Source of the DNA: Rhodocyclales bacterium
GTDB taxonomy: Bacteria > Pseudomonadota > Gammaproteobacteria > Burkholderiales > Rhodocyclaceae
Direction of reading: 5' to 3'
NCBI GenBank assembly: GCA_026399475.1
Contig: JAPLQY010000086.1
Span: 96,818 to 160,817, forward strand
Length of the DNA stretch: 64,000 nt
Position numbers and translations under genes: made by a program
The notes under the pieces: generated by a model
Seen by the model: only the letters and a program-made list of their open reading frames with translations
Told to the model about the DNA's origin: nothing
Databases searched by the model: none
Shown here: piece after piece, positions 20,948 through 29,158 of the stretch
How positions within the stretch are numbered: position 1 is the first letter of the stretch
How the letters are laid out: each line of letters opens with the position of its first letter

Positions 20948-22672
20948 ATGTCCTCGATGAACCGCCGCGAATTCCTTCAGATGCTCGCCGCCGCCTCGGT
21001 AGCCGGCGCCGCACTCGACGCCCGTCCACTGCTCGCAGCAGGAAACGCCGACGCGTTTTACGACGCGCCCAGGTTCGGCAACGTGCATTTCATGCACTTT
21101 ACCGACTGCCACGCCCAGCTGTTGCCGATCTGGTTTCGCGAACCGAACGTCAATGTCGGCCTCGGGACGGCACTGGGCAAAGCACCGCATCTGGTCGGCG
21201 AGCACCTGCTGAAGGCCTTCAACATCAAGCCCGGCACGCGGGAGGCGTACGCATTTACTTATCTGGATTTCGCCCAGGCGGCAAAAACCTACGGCAAGGT
21301 CGGCGGCTTCGCGCATTTGGCGACTCTGGTAAAGCGCATGCGTGCGCAGCGCCCGGGGGCGCTGTTGCTCGACGGTGGCGATACCTGGCAGGGCTCTGCC
21401 ACCGCCTTGTGGAGCAAGGGGCAGGACATGGTCGATGCCTGCAAGCTGCTCGGAGTGGACATGATGTCCGCGCACTGGGAATTCACGCTGGGCGACAAGC
21501 GCGTGCAGGAAATTGTCGACAAGGATTTGAAAGGCAAGATCGAGTTTCTGGCCCAGAACATCAAGACCACCGACTTCGGCGATCAGGTGTTCCCGCCCTA
21601 TGCGATGCGCGAGATGAATGGCGTTCAAGTCGCCGTGATCGGGCAGGCCTTTCCCTACACGCCGATCGCCAACCCGCGCTGGATGATGGCCGACTGGACT
21701 TTCGGCATCCAGGACGAGAACCTGCAGAAGATGGTTGACGAGGTGCGCGCCAAGGGCGCGAAAGTAGTCGTCCTGCTCTCGCACAACGGCATGGACGTCG
21801 ATCTCAAGATGGCCACCCGGGTCACCGGCATAGACGCCATTTTTGGCGGCCACACGCATGACGGCGTACCGCAGCCGGTCACGGTGAAAAACGCCGGCGG
21901 CCAGACGCTGGTGACCAATGCAGGATCCAATGGAAAATTCCTTGCCGTGCTCGATTTCGACGTACGCGGCGGGAAGGTTCAGGATTTCCGCTACAAGCTC
22001 ATGCCGATCTTCTCCAACCTGCTGCCAGCCGACGCCGACATGTCTGCGCTGATTGACAAGGTGCGGGCTCCGCACAAGTCCAAGCTGGAAGAAAAGCTCG
22101 CCGTCTCGGAGGGCCTGCTCTACCGGCGCGGCAACTTCACCGGCAGTTGGGACCAGCTGATTCTCGATGCCATCATGGAAGTGCAAGGCGCCGACATCGG
22201 CTTCTCCCCGGGTTTCCGCTGGGGCACGACCATCCTGCCCGGCCAGGCCATTACCTTCGAGCACCTGATGGACCAGACCGCCATCACTTATCCCTACGCG
22301 ACACTCACCGAGATGAGTGGCGAGCAGATCAAGACCATTCTCGAGGATGTGTGCGACAACTCGTTCAATCCCGACCCCTATTACCAGCAGGGCGGCGACA
22401 TGGTGCGCGTCGGCGGCTTGCAATACACCTGCACGCCGGGAGCAAAGATGGGCAGCCGCATCACCGACATGCGCCTGAAAGACAAGCCCCTCGACGCCGG
22501 CAAGAAGTACAAGGTCGCCGGCTGGGCTCCGGTCGCCGAGGGCGCCCAAGGCGAGCCGGTGTGGGACGTCGTGGCACGTTACCTGCGCGACAAGAAGACC
22601 ATCACGCCGCGCAAACTCAATCAGCCAAAACTGTTGGGGGTACAGGGCAATGCGGGCTATGCCGGCACTTGA
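20948..22672 (+). CDS. soxB: thiosulfohydrolase SoxB
   Basis: A 574-residue periplasmic enzyme of the 5'-nucleotidase metallophosphoesterase family that hydrolyses the terminal sulfonate of SoxY-bound intermediates and releases sulfate. It has a Tat signal (SSMNRREFLQMLAAAS), metal-binding FTDCHAQLLP near residue 50, GGDTWQGSATALWSKG near residue 140, and the C-terminal nucleotidase-like domain. It stands last in soxYZAXB. No soxCD follows: the next gene is on the opposite strand. A terminator precedes it, so its expression may be separable. Confidence 0.97.
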   Translation: MSSMNRREFLQMLAAASVAGAALDARPLLAAGNADAFYDAPRFGNVHFMHFTDCHAQLLPIWFREPNVNVGLGTALGKAPHLVGEHLLKAFNIKPGTREAYAFTYLDFAQAAKTYGKVGGFAHLATLVKRMRAQRPGALLLDGGDTWQGSATALWSKGQDMVDACKLLGVDMMSAHWEFTLGDKRVQEIVDKDLKGKIEFLAQNIKTTDFGDQVFPPYAMREMNGVQVAVIGQAFPYTPIANPRWMMADWTFGIQDENLQKMVDEVRAKGAKVVVLLSHNGMDVDLKMATRVTGIDAIFGGHTHDGVPQPVTVKNAGGQTLVTNAGSNGKFLAVLDFDVRGGKVQDFRYKLMPIFSNLLPADADMSALIDKVRAPHKSKLEEKLAVSEGLLYRRGNFTGSWDQLILDAIMEVQGADIGFSPGFRWGTTILPGQAITFEHLMDQTAITYPYATLTEMSGEQIKTILEDVCDNSFNPDPYYQQGGDMVRVGGLQYTCTPGAKMGSRITDMRLKDKPLDAGKKYKVAGWAPVAEGAQGEPVWDVVARYLRDKKTITPRKLNQPKLLGVQGNAGYAGT

Positions 22673-22742
22673 AAGGGGCCAGTCGCGACGCGCCCGCTAG
22701 GTGACGCGATGCGACGAGCGCCTGGCGTCGTCGCGGTTCAGT

Positions 22743-23186
22743 TCAAGGCTTGATGTAGGCGAAGCCGCCGCGCGCCTGCAGCTTGCCGATTTCGGCGACA
22801 CCTGAGGGCACAAACCTGGACTCCGCTATGAACTGCTTGCGTTCCAGCTTGCGGCTCTTGAGGGTTATCTCGCACACGTCGAAGGTCACGCCGCGCTCGA
22901 CCAGCGCCTCCACGGTGACGTTGTATGGGTTGCCGTTCTTGTCCCTGGCGCCGTCCATCAGGAAGTCCACACCGAGGGCATGCGTGACCACCACAATCTG
23001 CGCCTGCGGATTGACGTCGAGATGATTGCCGACGTTGCGTAGCGCCGCCATGGCGTTCGTTGAATCATTGATGTGATAGACCACCTTGTCAGGGTGAACG
23101 CTGGAGGTCAGGTCCGTCGCACATCCGCCCAGGATCAATACGCTCGCAACCATCACCGCCGTCATGCCGCTTGTCATCCAGTTCAT
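22743..23186 (-). CDS. DsrE-like domain lipoprotein
   Basis: A 147-residue protein with a lipoprotein signal (hydrophobic VMVASVLILGG then Cys 22, lipobox LGGC). The mature part resembles a DsrE/F fold: VVYHINDSTNAMAALRNVGNHLD, VVVTHALGVDFL, and a Cys in FDVCEITL at the position of the conserved DsrE cysteine. Ala at +2 suggests an outer-membrane anchor. DsrE proteins normally carry sulfur in the cytoplasm, so this exported form next to soxB may act on periplasmic sulfur species (inference). The start at 23186 has a strong GGAGGAGAAGGA upstream. Confidence 0.8.
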   Translation of the reverse strand: MNWMTSGMTAVMVASVLILGGCATDLTSSVHPDKVVYHINDSTNAMAALRNVGNHLDVNPQAQIVVVTHALGVDFLMDGARDKNGNPYNVTVEALVERGVTFDVCEITLKSRKLERKQFIAESRFVPSGVAEIGKLQARGGFAYIKP

Positions 23187-23397
23187 TCCTTCTCCTCCGT
23201 CCGGAATAGGGTGCCGCAGTCGTCGGCCTTGTCCCACGCGCTGAACGTTACTCTCGTCGCGTGCCGATCACAACCCTCGCGACAATGGCGGTATTCACGT
23301 CGAACTCCCGTCGGTCACTGAGCCCATAGCCTGGCTCGGGCGGAGATTTGTAACATTTGCTTGCAAGCCCGGTTATGGATCTCTTGCCCACCTCGGC

Positions 23398-23403
23398 TAA
23401 AAT
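23398..23403 (+). promoter_or_regulatory. -10-like box directly before macA
   Basis: TAAAAT ends 6 bases before the macA ATG (23410). There is no Shine-Dalgarno, so a transcript starting at the ATG would be leaderless, as for kup. The -35 is not clear. Confidence 0.35.
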
Positions 23404-23409
23404 CGACGC

Positions 23410-24981
23410 ATGAATAAACGTTTCCTCATCATGTTTCTGGCAGCCCCTCTTGTACTTGGCCTTGGGGGCTACGCCGCATGGCGAACCTGGGACCGCAGCA
23501 CCGACACGCCGAAATTCAAGACCGCGAAAACAGAATCCGGTCCGCTCACGGCGGCCGTCTCCGCAACCGGGACACTGAATCCGGTGGTCTCGGTTCAAGT
23601 CGGTTCACAGGTCTCCGGGCAGATCAAGGAGATTCTTGTCGACTTCAACTCGCCGGTGAAAGAAAACCAGCTGATCGCCCGTATTGATCCGGAAACCTTC
23701 CAATACCGCTTGCGGCAGGCGGAGGCGGATGTCGAAGCCGCGCGTGCCGCACAAGGAGTACAACAAGCCGAAGTGCTGCGCGCCAAGGCCAACCTGGCCG
23801 ACTTTCAGCGTGACTATGACCGCAAGAAACTGCTGGTGGAAAAGAACTTCATCTCCTCCGCAGAACGGGACAAGGCGCAGAGTGTATTTGACGCCGGACG
23901 CGCCTCCTTGCAGGTAGCGGAATCGCAAGCAAAGAACAGCGAGGCGCAGGTGCGCCAGCGTGAAGCGCAACTGGCGCAGGCCCGCATCGACCTCGAGCGC
24001 ACGGCCATCAAGGCCCCGGTCGATGGCATCGTCGTCAAGCGCAGCATCGAGCCGGGACAGACCGTAGCGGCGAGCCTGCAATCGCCCGAACTGTTCGTGA
24101 TCGCCAAGAACCTGACCGACATGCAGGTGGAAACCTCGATCGACGAGGCCGATGTCGGGCGCATCCGCGTCGGACAAAAGGCCAGCTTCACCGTCGACGC
24201 CTTTCCCGGTCGCAACTTTGAGGGTGAGGTAAAGCAGGTACGGAAGGCAGCCACCGTGGTGTCCAATGTCGTTACCTACACCGTGGTGGTTTCCGCCGCC
24301 AATCCCGAACTCAATTTGCTTCCGGGCATGACGGCAAATGTGCGCGTCATCACGGCGCAAAAGGAAAAGGCGCTCAAGCTGCCCAACGCCGCACTGCGCT
24401 TCCGTCCGCCGGGTGCAGCCGACGAGAAGAAGGCGGTGGCTGCACTGCCTTCCCAGGGGACTTCCTTCGGAGCATCGTCGGCGCTGCCTTCTGCCGGGGG
24501 CACCGGTGGGAGTGGCGGAGGCGGCGGTTTTGGGCAGTTGCGAGAGCGCCTGGTTGCCGAACTCAAGCTCGATACCGAGCAGCAGGGCAAACTCGACGCC
24601 ATCTTCGCCGGCATGCGGGACAAGTTCAGGGCGGCCCGCGATCTTCCAGATGCGGAAAAGACCAAGGCGCAGGAACGCAATCGTGCCGAGATTCGCGAGA
24701 AGGTGGCAGCCATCCTCAGCCCTGGGCAGAAAAAGCTTTATGACGAAATTGCCAGCGAGGCTCAGGCAGTGCGAGCCGGTGGCGGCGGTGGCGGCGGGCG
24801 AGTCTGGATCATCGGCGAAGATGGCAGCCCGAAGGCGATCAATGTTCGCCTGGGGCTCACCGATGGCAGCATGACGGAGATCGTATCCGGCGACATCAAG
24901 GAAGGCAGCGAAGTGATCGTCGGCCAGCAGACGGCGAATGGCGCCAAGCCCTCCGGCATGCCAGGCCCGCGCCTGTTCTGA
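23410..24981 (+). CDS. macA: MacA-type periplasmic adaptor (HlyD family)
   Basis: A 523-residue membrane fusion protein: N-terminal membrane anchor (residues 1-22), a biotinyl-lipoyl-like half with GTLNPVVSVQVGSQVSGQI, a long alpha-hairpin, the second half with KAPVDGIVVKRSIEPGQTV, and a beta-barrel. Between barrel and C-terminal domain lies an unusual insert (about residues 340-465): Gly/Ser linker, a helical part with LDTEQQGKLDAIF and LSPGQKKLYDEI like the LTXXQ repeats of Spy/CpxP proteins, and a second poly-Gly linker. It links the MacB pump to an outer-membrane channel. The likely start has a TAAAAT box close upstream. Confidence 0.9.
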   Translation: MNKRFLIMFLAAPLVLGLGGYAAWRTWDRSTDTPKFKTAKTESGPLTAAVSATGTLNPVVSVQVGSQVSGQIKEILVDFNSPVKENQLIARIDPETFQYRLRQAEADVEAARAAQGVQQAEVLRAKANLADFQRDYDRKKLLVEKNFISSAERDKAQSVFDAGRASLQVAESQAKNSEAQVRQREAQLAQARIDLERTAIKAPVDGIVVKRSIEPGQTVAASLQSPELFVIAKNLTDMQVETSIDEADVGRIRVGQKASFTVDAFPGRNFEGEVKQVRKAATVVSNVVTYTVVVSAANPELNLLPGMTANVRVITAQKEKALKLPNAALRFRPPGAADEKKAVAALPSQGTSFGASSALPSAGGTGGSGGGGGFGQLRERLVAELKLDTEQQGKLDAIFAGMRDKFRAARDLPDAEKTKAQERNRAEIREKVAAILSPGQKKLYDEIASEAQAVRAGGGGGGGRVWIIGEDGSPKAINVRLGLTDGSMTEIVSGDIKEGSEVIVGQQTANGAKPSGMPGPRLF

Positions 24982-24992
24982 TATCGCTTGCC

Positions 24993-25709
24993 ATGGCGGA
25001 AGCGCTGATCCGGGTCGAGGAACTCGCCAAGGAATACCGGATGGGCAACAATGTAGTGCCGGCCCTGTGCGGTGTCAGTCTTGAAATAGCGGCGGGCGAA
25101 TTCGTCGCCGTCATGGGGCCTTCCGGTTCGGGAAAATCCACATTCATGAATCTGCTGGGCTGTCTCGACCATCCCAGCGGAGGGCGTTACTGGCTGGACG
25201 GACAGGAGGTTTCGCAGCTTTCCGGCGACGAACTGGCACGCGTGCGCAATCGCAAGCTCGGCTTTGTTTTCCAGCATTTCAACCTGCTGGCCCGCACGTC
25301 GGCACTGGACAATGTTGCCTTGCCCCTGCTCTATAGCGAAATGCCGCCGCCGGAGCGAAAACGGCACGCCGAACAACGTTTGGCCCAAGTCGGCCTGGCC
25401 GAGCGCATGGACCATCATCCGGCACAACTCTCGGGCGGCCAGCAGCAGCGGGTGGCCATCGCCCGGGCACTGGTGAACGATCCCCAGCTGGTGCTGGCCG
25501 ACGAACCGACCGGCGCGCTCGATTCGCGTACCAGCGTCGAGATCATGGCCTTGCTGCAACAACTGAACCGGGAAGGCATCACCATTGTCCTGGTGACCCA
25601 TGAGCATGACGTCGCCCATTTCGCCGGACGCATTATCAGCTTTCGCGACGGCAAGGTCATCGAAGACAAGCCCAACGTCGCCAACGACGCTGCGACGCTG
25701 CTGACATGA
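24993..25709 (+). CDS. MacB-type ABC transporter ATP-binding protein
   Basis: A 238-residue ABC ATPase. The Walker A motif is GPSGSGKST near residue 44, the signature LSGGQQQR lies near residue 144, and Walker B with VLADEPTGALD follows. This is the LolD/MacB subfamily of type VII ABC systems. In classical MacB the ATPase and permease are fused; here they are two genes. It begins 11 bases after macA and overlaps the permease gene by 4 bases (ATGA). Substrates could be peptides, siderophores or glycolipids; the sequence does not decide. Confidence 0.93.
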   Translation: MAEALIRVEELAKEYRMGNNVVPALCGVSLEIAAGEFVAVMGPSGSGKSTFMNLLGCLDHPSGGRYWLDGQEVSQLSGDELARVRNRKLGFVFQHFNLLARTSALDNVALPLLYSEMPPPERKRHAEQRLAQVGLAERMDHHPAQLSGGQQQRVAIARALVNDPQLVLADEPTGALDSRTSVEIMALLQQLNREGITIVLVTHEHDVAHFAGRIISFRDGKVIEDKPNVANDAATLLT

Positions 25710-26938
25710 ACTTCGCCGCGACACTCGGGATCGCGCTGCTCGCCCTGCGCGTAAACAAGATGCGTTCGGCGCTGACCATGCTCGGCATCATCATCGGCGT
25801 CGCGGCCGTAATTGTCATGATCGCCGTCGGCGGCGGCGCTCAGGCACGAGTGGAGGACCAGATTCGCAGCCTCGGCTCCAACATCATCATGGTGCTATCC
25901 GGCTCAATGACGTCGGGCGGCGCTCGCGGTGGCACCGGCTCACAGCCGACCATCTTCGAAGACGATGCCTACGCCATTGGCCGCGAGATCGAGGAAATCC
26001 AGGCCGCAGCGCCCACCCTGCGCGGCACGGGGCAGGTCGTTTCCGGCAACACCAACTGGTCCACCGTCTTCTATGGCATCACACCGGACTACCTCGAGGT
26101 GCGCGAATGGGCCATTGTCGAAGGACGCGGCTTTGAGCAGGCCGAGATGTCCGGTGCAGGCAAGGTCGTCCTTATCGGACAGACTGTGGCGAAAAACATT
26201 TTTGGCGATGCCAGCCCGCTCGATCAGGTGATTCGCGTGCGCAAGGTACCACTGACGGTGATCGGCGTACTGGACCGCAAAGGCCAGAGCATGACCGGGC
26301 AGGATCAGGATGACCTGATCCTGATGCCCATCAGCACGGCCAGAAAGCGGGTGCTCGGTGCGGCGCAGGCCAAGTCGCGCAGCGTGTCGTCGATCATGGT
26401 CAAGGTGCGCCAGGGAGCCGACATGAATGATGCCGACCAGCGCATGCGCGAATTGCTGCGCCAGCGGCACCGATTGCAGCAGGGGCAGGACGATGACTTT
26501 TTCGTTCGCAATCTGTCCGAGATTCTTCAGGCGCAGGAAGCATCGTCGAAGGTCATGACGCTGTTGCTCGCTGCGGTGGCCTCCGTTTCGCTGCTGGTCG
26601 GCGGCATCGGCATCATGAATATCATGCTGGTCTCGGTCACCGAGCGGACGCGCGAAATAGGCCTGCGCATGGCGGTCGGCGCCCGCAGCCGGGACATCCT
26701 GACCCAGTTCCTGGTCGAAGCTGTCACGCTGTCCCTGATCGGCGGCGCCATCGGTATCCTGCTCGGTGTCGGCGGCGCGATGCTGATTGCCGAACTCGCT
26801 GGCTGGCGCACCGAACTCTCGGGCAGCTCGATCGTACTTGCGGCAGGCTTTGCCGGTGCCGTCGGCATATTTTTTGGATACTACCCGGCAAAAAAGGCCT
26901 CCCGCCTGCTGCCGATCGAAGCACTGCGCTACGAATAG
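25706..26938 (+). CDS. macB: MacB-type ABC transporter permease (FtsX family)
   Basis: A 410-residue permease. One N-terminal helix (MRSALTMLGIIIGVAAVIVMIAV) is followed by a large MacB periplasmic core domain at about residues 50-260 and a C-terminal three-helix FtsX domain containing ERTREIGLRMAVGARSRDI. It is a mechanotransmission-type exporter subunit working with the ATPase and MacA adaptor just upstream. The ATPase overlap of 4 bases indicates coupled translation. The symbol refers to the permease half of MacB. Confidence 0.92.
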   Translation: MNFAATLGIALLALRVNKMRSALTMLGIIIGVAAVIVMIAVGGGAQARVEDQIRSLGSNIIMVLSGSMTSGGARGGTGSQPTIFEDDAYAIGREIEEIQAAAPTLRGTGQVVSGNTNWSTVFYGITPDYLEVREWAIVEGRGFEQAEMSGAGKVVLIGQTVAKNIFGDASPLDQVIRVRKVPLTVIGVLDRKGQSMTGQDQDDLILMPISTARKRVLGAAQAKSRSVSSIMVKVRQGADMNDADQRMRELLRQRHRLQQGQDDDFFVRNLSEILQAQEASSKVMTLLLAAVASVSLLVGGIGIMNIMLVSVTERTREIGLRMAVGARSRDILTQFLVEAVTLSLIGGAIGILLGVGGAMLIAELAGWRTELSGSSIVLAAGFAGAVGIFFGYYPAKKASRLLPIEALRYE

Positions 26939-27008
26939 GCTAAGCGCAACAGCAATCCCGCAGCCTCTGTGCACGGATCATGGATAATGAAGGCTTTCCG
27001 TCGCTTAA

Positions 27009-28526
27009 ATGGCAATGGCTGAAGAAGTCGAACTCAAACTTGCGCTGGCAGAAGGCCATCAGTCGCGTTTTCTGCGCCACCCGCTGCTGAAACAGGCGGT
27101 CGAGCGCCATATTGACACTCTCGACAATATCTATTACGACACGACGGATCTTTCTTTGCGTCGTCGTGGCATCGCCCTGCGCCTGCGCCGCAAGGGGCGC
27201 GACTGGCTGCAAACCGTCAAGCTTGCGGGAAATTCGGCAGCGGGTCTGAGCAGCCGGCCGGAGTGGGAAGTTCCCTACACCGGACATTTCGACTTCTCAT
27301 GCGTTGAGCAATCTGCCGTGCGCGAATGGCTGCAGCGACCCAAGCTGCTGGCTCGCATCGTGCCTATTTGCGAAACCCGCTTCCGCCGCATCACCTGGAA
27401 ATTTTCTGCCGCTCGCGGAGCCGTGCTGCTGACTCTGGATCGCGGCTGGATAATCGCCAATGGTCGCCGGGAAGCAATCTCCGAACTGGAACTGGAACTT
27501 GCCGGCGCGCCGGTGCATGCGATTTTTGGCCTCGCCACGCAGCTCGCACAACGAGTATCCCTGACGCCCTCGGTATTGTCCAAGGCAGAGCGCGGCTATC
27601 GCTTGCACACCGGTGCACCGTCCGTGCCGTTCAAGGCCGAAACCGTAGCTCTGTCTGCGGCAATGTCGCCGTATGAAGCATTCCGCCGCATTGCGCTGTC
27701 CTGTCTTGAACATCTGCAGCAAAATCATCGCGGTGCGCTTTCCAGTGACGACCCGGAGTACATTCACCAGATGCGTGTCGCCACGCGACGACTGCGTGCC
27801 GCATTGCGGCTTTTCGGCCCGGTACTGCCAGAGCATCTTGCCGAGTCGCTGCGCACGCCGCTGTCAGCACTGATGAAGCAACTGGGCCGGGCACGCGACC
27901 TCGACGTGCTGCTCACCGAAATCGCCAATCCGGTACTGTGTGCCCTGCCCAACGAACCAAGGTTGCCTGCGCTGGCAAGCGATATCACCAACCGCCGTTA
28001 CGCGGCACGCGCGCAGGCGATTGCGATGCTCGCTGCCCCTGACTATGGACGCATATTGCTGACCGCGCTCGAATCGCTGCACGCCATTCATTTGACTGGC
28101 CCGGCAATGATCGCGCTGCTCAGCTTTGCGTCCGAACGCCTGCATCGTCTGCGCAAGAAACTGCGTCGACTGACCGCAGCAGCAGATATCGACGACCCTG
28201 CAGCCCTCCATGCCCTGCGCATAGGGGTAAAGCGCCTGCGCTATGCTCTGGAGTTCTTTTCGCCCCTGGCGCGGCAGCATGCCTTCGATCGTGTGCTGAA
28301 GCAGCTTGCTGCCTTGCAGGACACGCTGGGCCAGCTCAATGACCTGACCAGTGCCGGCGCCATGCTGATGGATTGCGCCGGTGACGACCCCCGGCTGCGC
28401 GAGGCGGTGACGCTGATCGGCGGCTGGCATGGCCCGCGCTACGCAAGCCTGCTGGCAGGTACCTCGCACGAACTGATCCGCCTGAAGCGGCTGCGGCTGC
28501 CGAAACTTGCCGCGAACGACAAGTAA
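27009..28526 (+). CDS. CYTH and CHAD domain protein
   Basis: A 505-residue protein. The N-terminal CYTH triphosphate-tunnel domain (about residues 1-205) starts with the ExExK signature (EVELKLAL), and the C-terminal CHAD domain (about 225-500) is helical with conserved His/Arg motifs such as HQMRVATRRLRAALRLF and LRIGVKRLRYALEFF. CYTH domains bind or hydrolyse triphosphates and CHAD domains bind polyphosphate, so the protein likely acts on polyphosphate granules as an inorganic triphosphatase. A second ATG lies 6 bases into the gene. A SixA-like phosphatase follows. Confidence 0.92.
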   Translation: MAMAEEVELKLALAEGHQSRFLRHPLLKQAVERHIDTLDNIYYDTTDLSLRRRGIALRLRRKGRDWLQTVKLAGNSAAGLSSRPEWEVPYTGHFDFSCVEQSAVREWLQRPKLLARIVPICETRFRRITWKFSAARGAVLLTLDRGWIIANGRREAISELELELAGAPVHAIFGLATQLAQRVSLTPSVLSKAERGYRLHTGAPSVPFKAETVALSAAMSPYEAFRRIALSCLEHLQQNHRGALSSDDPEYIHQMRVATRRLRAALRLFGPVLPEHLAESLRTPLSALMKQLGRARDLDVLLTEIANPVLCALPNEPRLPALASDITNRRYAARAQAIAMLAAPDYGRILLTALESLHAIHLTGPAMIALLSFASERLHRLRKKLRRLTAAADIDDPAALHALRIGVKRLRYALEFFSPLARQHAFDRVLKQLAALQDTLGQLNDLTSAGAMLMDCAGDDPRLREAVTLIGGWHGPRYASLLAGTSHELIRLKRLRLPKLAANDK

Positions 28527-28539
28527 CAATCATGTAACA
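28523..28539. promoter_or_regulatory. direct GTAACA repeat before the SixA-like gene
   Basis: GTAACA occurs at 28523-28528 (overlapping the CYTH-CHAD stop codon) and again at 28534-28539, 11 bases apart. On the minus strand this reads CTGTTAC-N4-TTGTTAC, similar in layout to a Pho box or another OmpR-type site. The reverse orientation relative to the next gene weakens the case. Confidence 0.25.
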
Positions 28540-28580
28540 GCCATGCGTCAGTCTTGGCAACCCGTAACGGAGGAACACGG

Positions 28581-29042
28581 ATGGACTTGATACTCTGGCG
28601 TCACGCCGAAGCCGAAGACGGCGATGGCACCATCCCGGATGGCAAACGGCGGCTTACCGTGCGCGGCGAAAAGCAGGCAAAACAGGTCGCACGCTGGCTG
28701 AACCAGCATTTGCCGCGCAAACGCAAGGTTTTCGTCAGTCCGACGGAACGCACCCAGCAAACTGCGCATGCACTGGAACTGCCTTACGAGATCGAGTCCA
28801 AGCTCGGCATCGGCGCTTCCGTGATGGATGTGCTGAACGCAGTCGGCTGGCCCGACCAGAGTGGCGCGGTGGTAGTCATCGGGCACCAACCGACCCTGGG
28901 ACGTGTCGCCGCACTGCTGCTGTCAGGCGCGGAAGCTGACTGGTCGATCAAGAAAGGCGGCGTCTGGTGGTTTTCCAGCCGCATGCGCAACGATGAAACG
29001 CAAACCCTGCTGCGCGCAGTCCTGAACCCCGATTTCGCCTGA
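28581..29042 (+). CDS. sixA: SixA-type histidine phosphatase
   Basis: A 153-residue member of the histidine phosphatase (phosphoglycerate mutase-like) superfamily. The catalytic LWRHAEAEDG is at the N-terminus, with TERTQQTAHAL and the second catalytic His in VVVIGHQPTLGRV. This is the short SixA form, which in E. coli dephosphorylates phosphohistidine on PTS-related proteins; the real substrate here is not known. The start at 28581 has GGAGG 7 bases upstream. It follows the CYTH-CHAD gene after 54 bases, a pairing seen in other proteobacteria. Confidence 0.88.
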   Translation: MDLILWRHAEAEDGDGTIPDGKRRLTVRGEKQAKQVARWLNQHLPRKRKVFVSPTERTQQTAHALELPYEIESKLGIGASVMDVLNAVGWPDQSGAVVVIGHQPTLGRVAALLLSGAEADWSIKKGGVWWFSSRMRNDETQTLLRAVLNPDFA

Positions 29043-29080
29043 GTTCGGTGCCTGACCGCAAAATTCTATCTTCATATCAG

Positions 29081-29124
29081 TTGCGGAAACGGGCGTATTT
29101 TGATATTTTAGACATCGATATAAA
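29081..29124 (+). promoter_or_regulatory. candidate promoter/operator of the MarR gene
   Basis: An AT-rich patch in otherwise GC-rich sequence holds an imperfect inverted repeat TTGATAT (29100-29106)-N11-ATATAAA (29118-29124), a plausible MarR autoregulatory operator. TTGCGG at 29081 with TATTTT 17 bases later could be the promoter it overlaps. Confidence 0.3.
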
Positions 29125-29158
29125 TAAATCGCGCTTCACCAGCAAGCGCCCGACCTTC

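Noticed and set aside
20927..22549. 540-residue minus-strand frame opposite soxB
   Set aside because: A shadow of soxB; no conserved motif and no ribosome-binding site.
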